Positions 34,202-42,743 of a DNA stretch of 64,000 bases are shown here, in pieces. The stretch is from contig NZ_LEKU01000025.1 of NCBI RefSeq assembly GCF_009932355.1, positions 1-64,000 on the forward strand. The letters run 5' to 3'. A program made the position numbers and the translations under genes. Each line of letters starts with the position of its first letter. Positions within the stretch are counted from its first letter, which is position 1. The DNA is from Riemerella anatipestifer_E (GTDB taxonomy: Bacteria > Bacteroidota > Bacteroidia > Flavobacteriales > Weeksellaceae). Below the pieces are notes generated by a model. It had not been told where the DNA came from and ran no database searches. It saw only the letters and a list, made by a program, of their open reading frames with translations.

Positions 34202-35158
34202 ATGGAATATTTAGATTTTGAAACCCCTATAAAAGAACTTATGGAGCAGTACGAAAAGTGCTCTCTAGTAGGCGAAGAAAGTGGCGTGGATATGAAAACG
34301 GCGTGTAGCCAAATAGAAGATAAAATCAATAAGAAAAAGAAAGAGATATACGGTAATCTTACGCCTTGGCAAAGGGTACAGTTGTCTCGCCACCCTAACA
34401 GACCTTACACTTTAGATTACATCAAAGGAATTGCAGACGAAGGCAGCTTTGTAGAAATGCACGGTGATAGAAACTTCGCAGATGATACCGCGATGGTGGG
34501 TGGTTTAGCCAAAATTGAAGGACAGTCTGTAATGTTTATAGGCACTCAAAAAGGGCGAACGACCAAAGAAAGACAACACAGAAGATTCGGAATGAGTAAT
34601 CCTGAAGGCTACCGAAAAGCTCTTAGACTAATGAAATTAGCAGAGAAATTTAATATTCCTGTGGTTACTTTTATAGATACACCAGGGGCTTATCCTGGTC
34701 TAGAAGCGGAAGAAAGAGGTCAAGGCGAGGCTATTGCAAGAAACATCTACGAAATGTGCCAACTTAAAACCCCTATTTTCTGCTATGTAATCGGCGAAGG
34801 TGCTAGTGGTGGTGCTTTAGGTATAGGTGTTGGTAACAAAGTTTATATGATGGAGAACTCTTGGTACTCTGTAATTTCTCCTGAAAACTGCTCTGCTATC
34901 TTGTGGAGAAACTGGGAACATAAGGAAGAGGCTGCCTCTACTATGAAACTAACAGCACAAGACTCTCTCAAAGAAAAAATTATAGACGGTATTATAGAAG
35001 AACCTCTAGGAGGAGCCCACTACGACCCAAGTGTAGCTTACCAAAATGTAAAAAGCTCCATCTTAAATAACATCAAAGCCTTTAAGAAATTCTCGGCTAA
35101 GGAGCTAGAATCTCAAAGACAAGATAAATTTATTTCAATGGGTAGATTTAAAGGGTAA
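34202..35158 (+). CDS. accA: Acetyl-CoA carboxylase carboxyltransferase subunit alpha
   Basis: A 318-residue alpha subunit of the acetyl-CoA carboxylase carboxyltransferase, transferring CO2 from biotin to acetyl-CoA to give malonyl-CoA for fatty acid synthesis. The crotonase-type core shows MHGDRNFADD near residue 85, VTFIDTPGAYPGLEAEERGQGEAIA near 158 and GEGASGGALGIGVGN near 198. These are the family's CoA and biotin contacts. Normal length. accD is not adjacent, as usual in this phylum. It ends in a strong terminator. bioB, which makes the cofactor, lies further along the window. Confidence 0.97.
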   Translation: MEYLDFETPIKELMEQYEKCSLVGEESGVDMKTACSQIEDKINKKKKEIYGNLTPWQRVQLSRHPNRPYTLDYIKGIADEGSFVEMHGDRNFADDTAMVGGLAKIEGQSVMFIGTQKGRTTKERQHRRFGMSNPEGYRKALRLMKLAEKFNIPVVTFIDTPGAYPGLEAEERGQGEAIARNIYEMCQLKTPIFCYVIGEGASGGALGIGVGNKVYMMENSWYSVISPENCSAILWRNWEHKEEAASTMKLTAQDSLKEKIIDGIIEEPLGGAHYDPSVAYQNVKSSILNNIKAFKKFSAKELESQRQDKFISMGRFKG

Positions 35159-35159
35159 C

Positions 35160-35191
35160 AAAAAAGAGGTTGATAAAACAACCTCTTTTTT
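35160..35191. terminator. Bidirectional terminator after accA
   Basis: A perfect 13-bp stem (35160-35172 with 35179-35191) and a 6-nt loop have A/T runs on both sides. It closes accA and the convergent secreted-protein gene. Confidence 0.88.
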
Positions 35192-35199
35192 ATTTATAT

Positions 35200-35784
35200 T
35201 TAGTTCCCTAGGACCATTTCCATATCATCAGTTACCTTTTTAGAAGTGCTAAACTGAGCATTGCATACCGTAGATGAAAATTGATAAGTCCCTTTTTGTA
35301 ATAAAGTCGCATTTCTACCTAAAGCTGGGATATTTAGTTCTAATGTCCTTCTACCATCACTAATTTTAAGGATAATTGGACATTTGGACTTATTTCTTAC
35401 AGAAAAATAAGCCTCATTTTCGTTAGGTGTATCGCCTAAAAGATGGTTAATCATATCAGCAGCTTTCTCATTTTCTGTCTTAGAAGAATTATTTTTAGTA
35501 TTATTAGTTGTCTTAGATGATGTTTTTTTTTCTACCACTACTGGAGTAGATGCTGTTTTCTTTTTAGAATCATTTGAGGTATTACCATTAAGTATATTAT
35601 AAAGTTTAGCCTTAAATTTAGGCGTATCAGGGTGGTCTGGATTATACTTTATAAAATTAGCAATTACCTTAATATCGTCAGATGTCTCCACCTGTTGAGG
35701 TGTATATTTTGATTGTGCATTTACCCATAAAACCGTACTAAAAAGTAGTCCACATATCATTAGTATTTTAAATTTCATTCTCAT
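35200..35784 (-). CDS. Secreted hypothetical protein with low-complexity linker
   Basis: I do not securely recognise this 194-residue protein. A signal peptide spans about residues 1-23 (ending VNAQS). A Lys/Thr/Asn/Ser-rich linker (about 70-108) is followed by a compact C-terminal domain of about 80 residues (YFSVRNKSKCPIILKISDG to TDDMEMVLG). That domain holds two cysteines that could form a disulphide, and the pattern of beta strands suggests a small sandwich. Similar C-terminal domains occur in hypothetical proteins of Chryseobacterium-type bacteria. It is most likely exported to the periplasm or cell surface. No sorting signal for type IX secretion is evident. Confidence 0.75.
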   Translation of the reverse strand: MRMKFKILMICGLLFSTVLWVNAQSKYTPQQVETSDDIKVIANFIKYNPDHPDTPKFKAKLYNILNGNTSNDSKKKTASTPVVVEKKTSSKTTNNTKNNSSKTENEKAADMINHLLGDTPNENEAYFSVRNKSKCPIILKISDGRRTLELNIPALGRNATLLQKGTYQFSSTVCNAQFSTSKKVTDDMEMVLGN

Positions 35785-35838
35785 CTCTCTTATAATTTAA
35801 ACTCTTTACTCGTTATCTAAAACAACGCAAAAACTCTA

Positions 35839-35869
35839 TTTTTAGTTTATGCTAAAATTATTATCTTTG
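35839..35869 (+). promoter_or_regulatory. tsf promoter
   Basis: TATCTTTG at 35862-35869 is preceded at 19 nt by TTTT (35839-35842), one base from TTTG. The leader of roughly 55 nt can form a small 6-bp hairpin (GGGTTT 35873-35878 with AGACCC). Confidence 0.55.
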
Positions 35870-35929
35870 CACGGGTTTATTTAGAGACCCAAATATAGAG
35901 ATAAAAAAATAACTAAAAATATTATTATT

Positions 35930-36898
35930 ATGTATTCACCAGCTGCAGCAGATGTTGCAAAACTAAGAAACACTACAGGGGCAGGAATGATGGACTGCAA
36001 AAAAGCTTTAGTAGAAGCTGAAGGAGATTTTGATAAAGCAATAGAAATCCTTAGAAAAAAAGGACAAAAAGTAGCTGCTAATAGAGCTGACAGAGAGTCT
36101 GCGGAAGGAGCTGTTATTGCTAAAGTAAATGCAGACAACACTGCAGGTGCTATTATCGCTCTTAATTGTGAGACTGACTTCGTAGCTAAAAACGAAGATT
36201 TCGTAGCACTAGCTCACAAATTAGCTGAACAAGCAATTAACTACTCTAGCAAAGAAGAGTTTTTAGCTTCTGACTTCGGAGGAATGACCGTAGCTGATAA
36301 ACTTATCGAGCAAACTGGGGTTATCGGAGAGAAAATTGAAATCGGTGCATTTGAAACTATTAAAGGTGCTTATCTAGGAGCTTATATCCACGTAGGAAAT
36401 AAAATAGCTGCTATCACTGCTCTTTCTAAAAGCTTCGACCAAGCTGCAGATTTAGCTAAAGATGTGTCTATGCAGGTAGCTTCTATGGGAGCTGAAACGC
36501 TTTCTTACAAAGATTTTGATCCAGCTTACATCGCTAGCGAAACTGAAGCTCGTATTGCTGTAATCGAGAAAGAAAACGAAGAACTAGTTCGTTTAGGTAA
36601 GCCTTTGAAGAATGTACCTAAATACATCTCTTATGCACAACTTACTGAAGAAGTTCTAAAACAAGCTGAAGAAGATGCTAAAGCAGAACTAAAAACAGAA
36701 GGTAAGCCTGAGCAAATTTGGGATAAAATTATTCCTGGTAAAATCCAAAGATTCATCAGTGATAACACAACTCTAGACCAAGAGAAAGCATTATTAGACC
36801 AAAACTTCATTAAAGACGACAGCAAAAAAGTAGCTGAATATGTGAAGTCTTTCGGTGATGATGTAGAAATCGTAGGATTTAGAAGAGTTAGCCTATAA
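35930..36898 (+). CDS. tsf: Translation elongation factor Ts
   Basis: EF-Ts, the nucleotide exchange factor that regenerates EF-Tu-GTP, 322 residues. The N-terminal UBA-like module has the signature VAKLRNTTGAGMMDCKKALVEAEGD (residues about 9-33). The EF-Tu contact TDFVAKNEDF lies near residue 82, followed by the two dimerisation subdomains. Unusually for bacteria, rpsB is not upstream: a secreted-protein gene on the opposite strand lies there and tsf has its own promoter. A strong bidirectional terminator follows. Confidence 0.97.
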   Translation: MYSPAAADVAKLRNTTGAGMMDCKKALVEAEGDFDKAIEILRKKGQKVAANRADRESAEGAVIAKVNADNTAGAIIALNCETDFVAKNEDFVALAHKLAEQAINYSSKEEFLASDFGGMTVADKLIEQTGVIGEKIEIGAFETIKGAYLGAYIHVGNKIAAITALSKSFDQAADLAKDVSMQVASMGAETLSYKDFDPAYIASETEARIAVIEKENEELVRLGKPLKNVPKYISYAQLTEEVLKQAEEDAKAELKTEGKPEQIWDKIIPGKIQRFISDNTTLDQEKALLDQNFIKDDSKKVAEYVKSFGDDVEIVGFRRVSL

Positions 36899-36925
36899 GC
36901 TAAAGAATCATTATAGAATTCAAAT

Positions 36926-36959
36926 AAAAAAAGGAGAACACAATTGGTTCTCCTTTTTT
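36926..36959. terminator. Bidirectional terminator between tsf and ROK kinase
   Basis: Arms 36927-36939 and 36947-36959 pair over 13 bp with a 7-nt loop. A and T tracts make it usable in both directions. Confidence 0.85.
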
Positions 36960-36981
36960 ATTTATATCAATTTGTAAATAA

Positions 36982-37947
36982 TTATTTTTCCCAAACTAGA
37001 GAGCTCGCTCCTAATATTGCTGCATCTGCTTCGTCTAGCTCACTAAAAACTAATTTTACTTTACCTCTAAATATAGGTAATAAGTTTCTCTCCATATGCA
37101 GCCTTGTTGGTTTTAGAATGAAATCTCCCGCCTTTATAACACCACCAAATAATAAAATAGCCTCCGGAGAAGAAAACATCACAAAATTAGCCAATGCTTC
37201 TCCCAACTTTTGACCAGTATATCTAAAGACTTCTATTGCCGTAGGGTCTCCTGCCAAAGCACACTCGTGTACTGTTTTAGCGTTAATCTGTTCCTCTGGG
37301 TAATTATTAAGCATAGACTCTGGAAACTCTGCCCTCATCTTTTTAGCCGTTATCGCAATACCTGTTGCAGAAGCGTAAGCCTCTAAACTCCCTTCCGAAC
37401 CTGTACTCCAATGCTTTCTTCCCCCTGGTTTTACTATGGTATGCCCTAGTTCCCCCGCAAAACCATCATGACCGTACACCAACTGACCGTTAGCAATAAC
37501 TCCACTCCCAACACCTGTACCTAGAGTTATCATTATAAAATCTTTCATTCCTCTTGCGGCCCCAAACATCATTTCTCCATAAGCCGCTGCGTTGGCATCA
37601 TTAGTTACCTTACACGGCACCTCAAATTTCGCAGTAATTTTCTCTGCTAGAGGCACTATTCCTTTCCATTTGAGGTTAGGTGCATTTTCTATAGTCCCTT
37701 TATAGTAGTTACCGTTAGGAGCTCCTATGCCTATACCTTCTAATTGGCTTTTAGCATCGTGTTGTTCTAATATAGGTTCTATTTCTTTATAGAGTGCATT
37801 TATAAAATCATCTATATCATCATAGTCTGTTTTTATTCTTCCCTTTCCTAAAATTTCTCCTCTATGATTCACCAAACCAAACTTAGTGTTGGTACCTCCT
37901 ATATCTATTCCCAAAGCCATACGGCTTGACAAATTTGAAACTGTCAT
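36982..37947 (-). CDS. ROK family sugar kinase without the zinc cysteine motif
   Basis: A 321-residue ROK kinase, likely a glucokinase or N-acetyl-hexosamine kinase. The N-terminal phosphate loop GIDIGGTNTKFGLV (residues about 14-27), the catalytic aspartate in VTNDANAAAYGE near residue 115 and the GTGVGSGVI adenine-site loop near 143 are intact. The zinc-binding CxCGxxGCxE signature is missing: the position reads HWSTGSEGSLE, although the preceding ELGH histidine remains. The sugar cannot be told. It is transcribed leftward and stands alone between two terminators. Confidence 0.88.
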   Translation of the reverse strand: MTVSNLSSRMALGIDIGGTNTKFGLVNHRGEILGKGRIKTDYDDIDDFINALYKEIEPILEQHDAKSQLEGIGIGAPNGNYYKGTIENAPNLKWKGIVPLAEKITAKFEVPCKVTNDANAAAYGEMMFGAARGMKDFIMITLGTGVGSGVIANGQLVYGHDGFAGELGHTIVKPGGRKHWSTGSEGSLEAYASATGIAITAKKMRAEFPESMLNNYPEEQINAKTVHECALAGDPTAIEVFRYTGQKLGEALANFVMFSSPEAILLFGGVIKAGDFILKPTRLHMERNLLPIFRGKVKLVFSELDEADAAILGASSLVWEK

Positions 37948-38000
37948 AAAAACACGATTAATTTACAAAGTCTAAAAGTACAATTTTATTTTTTTATAGC

Positions 38001-38035
38001 AAAAAGGCTTTCCTATATAGATTTGGAAAGCCTTT
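38001..38035 (-). terminator. Intrinsic terminator of secA
   Basis: An 11-bp stem (38003-38013 with 38025-38035) with an 11-nt loop and a T-rich minus-strand tail lies 21 nt past the secA stop. Confidence 0.78.
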
Positions 38036-38055
38036 CAATATTTTCAATAAAAATC

Positions 38056-41000
38056 TTATGCTGGTATTTCCCCCTTATAAAGGAAAGAAATAATCTCCTT
38101 ATTGATTTTATCTACCATCTCACTAAACAAGTGGAAAGACTCTTGTTTATAAATTACCAACGGATCTTTCTGCTCATAAACTGCTCCTTGAGAAGAACGG
38201 CGTAAATCGTCCATTTCTCTTAGATGGAGTTTCCAATTCTCATCAATAATAGATAAGCAGATGTTTTTCTCGAAATCGTTGATAAGACTATCACACTGCG
38301 TTTCGTATGCTTCTTTAAGATCTGCGAGAATAGTCATTGTCTTAGTACCATCACTAAAAGGCACTTGTATCATCTTAAACATATTACCTTGGTTTTGGTA
38401 CACATTTTCAATAATCGGGAACGACTTTTCTTTAAGCAGATTAAGTTTCATTTCATAATCTTCTTGAGCCTTTTTGAAGACGATATCGGTAAGTTCCTTA
38501 ACTGTCTTGTTTTTGAAATCAGCCTCAGAAACAGGAGCCTCCATAGTGAAGTATTTAATAACTTCAAACTCAAAATCTTTGTAATCTCCGTGCATCTTAG
38601 TCTGATTAACAATAGAGTGAGACACATCAAATATCATATTAGCAATATCATACTTTAAGTGGTCTCCAAAGAGTGCGTTCTTTCTTCTCTTATAAATCAC
38701 ATCTCTCTGCTTATTCATTACATCATCGTACTCCAACAGCCTTTTACGAATACCAAAGTTGTTTTCCTCCACTTTCTTCTGTGCCCTTTCAATAGACTTA
38801 GTAATCATAGAGTGTTGTATTACTTCGCCCTCTTTATGCCCTAGCCTATCCATCATTTTCGCAATTCTTTCTGAACCGAAAAGACGCATCAAATTATCCT
38901 CCAACGATACATAGAATTGTGAGCTACCTGGGTCTCCCTGTCTTCCTGCACGACCTCTCAACTGTCTATCCACACGGCGAGAATCATGTCTTTCTGTACC
39001 AATAATAGCCAAACCTCCAGCATCTTTCACTTCTTTGCTTAGTTTAATATCGGTACCACGACCCGCCATATTGGTTGCTATGGTTACGACACCCGCTCTT
39101 CCTGCTTCGGCTACAATCTCTGCCTCCTTTTTGTGAAGTTTAGCATTGAGTACTTGGTGCGGAATTTTTCTTAATTGTAATGCTTTAGAAAGTAGTTGCG
39201 AAATTTCTACCGAAGTCGTACCCACTAAAACAGGTCTTCCCGCCGAAGTTAATTTCTCCACTTCTTCTATTACAGCATTATATTTTTCACGATTGGTTTT
39301 GTATACTAAATCGTGTTTATCATTTCTTTGTATCGGACGGTTGGTTGGAATCACCACCACATCTAATTTATAGATTTCCCAGAATTCGCCCGCCTCTGTT
39401 TCGGCAGTACCCGTCATACCCGCTAACTTGTTGTACATACGGAAATAGTTCTGAAGAGTAATTGTAGCAAAAGTCTGAGTAGCTGCTTCTATCTTTACAT
39501 TTTCTTTAGCTTCTATAGCTTGGTGCAGACCATCTGAATAACGGCGTCCTTCCATAATACGACCCGTTTGCTCATCTACAATCTTCACTTCACCATCCAT
39601 TACCACATATTGGTCGTCTTTTTCAAAAAGGGTGTATGCCTTTAGAAGTTGGTTAAGCGTGTGTATCCTCTCTGATTTTACAGCAAAGTCTCTAAACAAT
39701 TCCTCTTTCTTAGCAAACTCTTCTTCTTTAGGTAAGTTCTGTGCTTCTAATTCCGCCAATTCAGTTCCTATATCTTGTAGAACGAAGAAATTAGGATCGG
39801 AGTTTCCTTGAGACATGTACTCAACTCCCTTGTCTGTAAGGTCTATCTGATTATTTTTTTCATCAATCACGAAATAAAGGTCTTTATCTACCTTTGGCAT
39901 TTCACGATTGTTATCTTGCATATATTGTGCTTCTACTTTCTGTAAAAGAGCTTTATTACCCGTTTCTGAAAGGAATTTTATCAGTTGTCTATTTTTAGGT
40001 AAACCTCTGTACGCTTGTAAAAGTTTAAAGCCACCTTCTTTAGTATTTCCTTGAGCAATTAGTTTTTTTGCTTCGTGGAATATTGTAGAAACCGTCTTCT
40101 TCTGAACATCTACAATTCTATCTACGGAAGGCTTAAGTACATCAAATTCTTGTCTGTCTCCCTGAGGCACTGGACCAGATATAATCAAAGGCGTTCTAGC
40201 ATCATCTATCAATACAGAGTCCACCTCATCTACGATAGCATAGTTAAGTTCACCCTGTACCATTTCGTTAGGCGAATTTACCATATTATCTCTTAGGTAA
40301 TCGAAACCAAACTCGTTATTAGTTCCGTAAGTAATGTTACATTGATAAGCCTTTCTTCTAGCATCAGAGTTAGGCTGATGGTTATCAATACAATCTATAC
40401 TAAGTCCGTGGAATTCGTACAATGGTCCCATCCAAGCGGAGTCTCTTCTCGCAAGGTAGTCATTCACCGTTACCACATGCACTCCTCTTCCTGGTAAGGC
40501 ATTAAGGTAAATAGGTAGCGTACCTACTAAAGTTTTACCTTCCCCAGTCGCCATCTCTGCTATCTTACCACCATGTAGCACCACACCTCCTATAAACTGA
40601 ACATCGTAATGAACCATATCCCACTGCACCTTAGTCCCTGCGGCATCCCAATGATTTAACCATACTGCCTCATCACCTTCTATCACAACGAAGTCTTTGG
40701 TTGCTGCTAAAGCTCTATCTCTATCGTTAGCTTTTACTCTAATTTCTCCATTTTGAGCCCATCTTCGTGCCGTTTCTTTTAAAACCGCAAAGGCCTCAGG
40801 AAGAATATCTGTAAGTACTTTCTCTTCTATCTGATAGGCTTCTTTTTTAAGCTCTTCTATTTTGTTGAATAAAGCTTCTTTTTCATCAACATCTTTAGAG
40901 GTTTTAATTTTCTCCTTAAGCTCTTCTACTTGTGAGGTTATTTTAGAGGTAGCTTCTTTAATTTTATTCTGAAATTCTTCTGTTTTTTGTCTCAAACCAT

Positions 41001-41127
41001 CGTCCGAAAGTTTTCCTACTTCTGGCTCAACAGCTTTTATTTTAGCAACTACTTTCTTTACCTCTTTAAGGTCTTTTTCATTTTTATTTCCGAGGAAACT
41101 TTTAAGGATTGTGTTTAAAAAACTCAT
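38056..41127 (-). CDS. secA: Preprotein translocase ATPase SecA
   Basis: The 1023-residue SecA motor that drives preproteins through SecYEG. Walker A is MATGEGKTLVGTLP near residue 188 and the DEVD box AIVDEVDSVLIDDARTPL is near 293. Helicase motifs NMAGRGTDIKL near 685 and the arginine-finger QLRGRAGRQGDPG near 714 are clear. An insertion in the nucleotide-binding domain (about 330-430) is typical of Bacteroidota SecA. The protein ends at YKGEIPA with no C-terminal zinc-binding CxCxSG tail, so SecB or ribosome contact by that tail is absent. The upstream gap carries two small inverted repeats. Confidence 0.96.
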   Translation of the reverse strand: MSFLNTILKSFLGNKNEKDLKEVKKVVAKIKAVEPEVGKLSDDGLRQKTEEFQNKIKEATSKITSQVEELKEKIKTSKDVDEKEALFNKIEELKKEAYQIEEKVLTDILPEAFAVLKETARRWAQNGEIRVKANDRDRALAATKDFVVIEGDEAVWLNHWDAAGTKVQWDMVHYDVQFIGGVVLHGGKIAEMATGEGKTLVGTLPIYLNALPGRGVHVVTVNDYLARRDSAWMGPLYEFHGLSIDCIDNHQPNSDARRKAYQCNITYGTNNEFGFDYLRDNMVNSPNEMVQGELNYAIVDEVDSVLIDDARTPLIISGPVPQGDRQEFDVLKPSVDRIVDVQKKTVSTIFHEAKKLIAQGNTKEGGFKLLQAYRGLPKNRQLIKFLSETGNKALLQKVEAQYMQDNNREMPKVDKDLYFVIDEKNNQIDLTDKGVEYMSQGNSDPNFFVLQDIGTELAELEAQNLPKEEEFAKKEELFRDFAVKSERIHTLNQLLKAYTLFEKDDQYVVMDGEVKIVDEQTGRIMEGRRYSDGLHQAIEAKENVKIEAATQTFATITLQNYFRMYNKLAGMTGTAETEAGEFWEIYKLDVVVIPTNRPIQRNDKHDLVYKTNREKYNAVIEEVEKLTSAGRPVLVGTTSVEISQLLSKALQLRKIPHQVLNAKLHKKEAEIVAEAGRAGVVTIATNMAGRGTDIKLSKEVKDAGGLAIIGTERHDSRRVDRQLRGRAGRQGDPGSSQFYVSLEDNLMRLFGSERIAKMMDRLGHKEGEVIQHSMITKSIERAQKKVEENNFGIRKRLLEYDDVMNKQRDVIYKRRKNALFGDHLKYDIANMIFDVSHSIVNQTKMHGDYKDFEFEVIKYFTMEAPVSEADFKNKTVKELTDIVFKKAQEDYEMKLNLLKEKSFPIIENVYQNQGNMFKMIQVPFSDGTKTMTILADLKEAYETQCDSLINDFEKNICLSIIDENWKLHLREMDDLRRSSQGAVYEQKDPLVIYKQESFHLFSEMVDKINKEIISFLYKGEIPA

Positions 41128-41147
41128 AATCTAATTGTTCATTTTTT

Positions 41148-41208
41148 CAGCTATAATGCTGGTGCTTTTTGATAGTAACTAAAAAGGAAACTTACAGCCA
41201 TAATGCTG
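41148..41208 (-). repeat. Two near-identical 14-bp hairpin units upstream of secA
   Basis: CAGCTATAATGCTG (41148-41161) and CAGCCATAATGCTG (41195-41208) differ by one base. Read on the minus strand, each forms a 4-bp CAGC/GCTG stem with a six-base loop, 47 nt apart, between the DUF2795 gene and secA. They may lie in the secA 5' leader. Function unknown. Confidence 0.4.
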
Positions 41209-41232
41209 CAAGTCTCACAATTGTGTTTAATT

Positions 41233-41454
41233 TTAATATTCGTCTTCGTTCCAAAGGAAGTCTTCGTCCGTAGGATAATCGCTCCATACTTCCTCTATGC
41301 TCTCATAGATTTCGCCTTCGTCTTCTATCGCCTGAAGGTTTTCTACTACTTCCATTGGAGCACCTGTTCTAATAGCGTAGTCTATAAGCTCCGCTTTTGT
41401 CATTGGCCAAGGGGCATCACTTAAATAAGATGCCAATTCTAATGTCCAGTACAT
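41233..41454 (-). CDS. DUF2795 domain-containing protein
   Basis: A 73-residue acidic protein of the DUF2795 family (MYWTLELASYLSDAPWPMTKAELIDYAIRTGAP region recognised over its length). No biochemical function is established for the family. The sequence suggests a small helical domain (residues about 1-45) with an acidic tail ending in DEDFLWNEDEY. It lies 105 nt upstream of secA on the same strand, and may be cotranscribed with it. A -7 box TATTTTTG (41480-41473) precedes it. Confidence 0.88.
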   Translation of the reverse strand: MYWTLELASYLSDAPWPMTKAELIDYAIRTGAPMEVVENLQAIEDEGEIYESIEEVWSDYPTDEDFLWNEDEY

Positions 41455-41472
41455 AATATTCTATATTTTTTG

Positions 41473-41480
41473 CAAAAATA
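41473..41480 (-). promoter_or_regulatory. -7 box of DUF2795 gene
   Basis: TATTTTTG on the minus strand ends 18 nt before the ATG. No clear -33 element is seen. Confidence 0.4.
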
Positions 41481-41547
41481 AAAAATAAAGTGAATTATTC
41501 TTTATCTTTAAAGTTATAATTAAAGGTTAATTTATAAATACTTGCGA

Positions 41548-42579
41548 CTACTTTCTCAAAAACCATTCCACAAACTTTTTTATGCCATTTTGGAAGTTTG
41601 TAGTTGGTGCATAGCCTATTTTCTGTTGTGCCTTTCTAATATCTGCATTGGTTTTTTGCACATCTCCTGCCTGCATTGGTAATTTATTAAGAGTAGCCTT
41701 AACACCCAGCTCTTCCTCTATGGTTGACAGCATTTTATGTAAAGGGACTACCTCACTTTCACCTAAATTAAAAATTTCATAAACCCCTGTATTATCTTCT
41801 ACATATTTTATAGACTTCATTATACCATCAATGATATCATCGATAAAAGTGTAATCTCTAGCCGTATTGCCATCACCATAAAATGGCACCAGCTCGTTCT
41901 CTTTAATTATTTTGGTAAATTTATGTATCGCTAAATCAGGGCGTTGCCTAGGGCCATAAACTGTAAAAAATCTCAACTGAACCATATCCATACCATACAA
42001 ATGGTGGTAAGTATGTCCCAAAATTTCCACACATTTTTTAGTGGCTGCATAAGGCGAAATTGGTCTATCCACATTATCCTCTTCCGAAAATGGAATTTTC
42101 TCATTATTACCATAAACACTAGAAGAAGAAGCTATTACAAATTTACAAACACCTAAATCTTTAGCCACTTCCCAAAGATTCATAGTACCTTTGATATTCA
42201 CTTCTTGATATTCCAAAGGTCTTTCTATGGAAGGGCGAACACCTGCCAAAGCCGCCAAGTGAATCACCACATCAGGACGATGATTTTTAAATATTTCCCC
42301 TAGTCCTTCTTTATCTCTAATATCCTGATAATAAATTTTATAATTATCTTTATTAACCAAAGAGGCTAACTTTGTAATATCAGAATCTTTATTTTCAAAT
42401 TCAAAATTTGTTGTTACTCCTACTGAATCTAAAGTATTTTGTATTTTTATTTTGTAATCGTAGAAATCATCAAAATTGTCCACATTTATGACAGAATGTC
42501 CACATTTCAACAAAATTTCAACAAGATGAGAACCAATAAAACCACTCCCTCCTGTAACAAGGTAAGTTTTCTTCCTCAT
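41548..42579 (-). CDS. NAD-dependent epimerase/dehydratase (UDP-glucuronate 4-epimerase-like)
   Basis: A short-chain sugar-nucleotide epimerase of about 343 residues. The NAD-binding GGSGFIGSHLVE lies at residues about 10-21. The catalytic serine block ASSSSVYG is near 130 and YAATKK supplies the YxxxK pair near 158. The RFFTVYGPRQRPD substrate segment is typical of UDP-glucuronate 4-epimerases, so the likely product is UDP-galacturonate for surface polysaccharide, though UDP-GlcNAc is possible. An upstream TTG lies inside a promoter-like TACCTTTG, so the ATG at 42579 is preferred. It is a single gene, divergent from bamD. Confidence 0.88.
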   Translation of the reverse strand: MRKKTYLVTGGSGFIGSHLVEILLKCGHSVINVDNFDDFYDYKIKIQNTLDSVGVTTNFEFENKDSDITKLASLVNKDNYKIYYQDIRDKEGLGEIFKNHRPDVVIHLAALAGVRPSIERPLEYQEVNIKGTMNLWEVAKDLGVCKFVIASSSSVYGNNEKIPFSEEDNVDRPISPYAATKKCVEILGHTYHHLYGMDMVQLRFFTVYGPRQRPDLAIHKFTKIIKENELVPFYGDGNTARDYTFIDDIIDGIMKSIKYVEDNTGVYEIFNLGESEVVPLHKMLSTIEEELGVKATLNKLPMQAGDVQKTNADIRKAQQKIGYAPTTNFQNGIKKFVEWFLRK

Positions 42580-42600
42580 TAAATTTAATTTTAACTCGTA

Positions 42601-42608
42601 CAAAGGTA
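42601..42608 (-). promoter_or_regulatory. -7 box of epimerase gene
   Basis: TACCTTTG on the minus strand fits the consensus and ends 21 nt before the ATG. A TTTG lies 24 nt further up, a long spacing. Confidence 0.4.
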
Positions 42609-42711
42609 CATAATATTACTCTATTTTTTCACCAAAACACCTCAAAAACAAACATCAACACCCTTTCTATGTTAAAATTTCATAAAAAGAAAAGATTTAG
42701 TAAAAAAGGTT

Positions 42712-42719
42712 TATTTTTG
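42712..42719 (+). promoter_or_regulatory. -7 box of bamD
   Basis: TATTTTTG lies 24 nt before the bamD ATG. The -33 element is not apparent. Confidence 0.4.
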
Positions 42720-42743
42720 CAAATTATATAATTTAAATAAATA

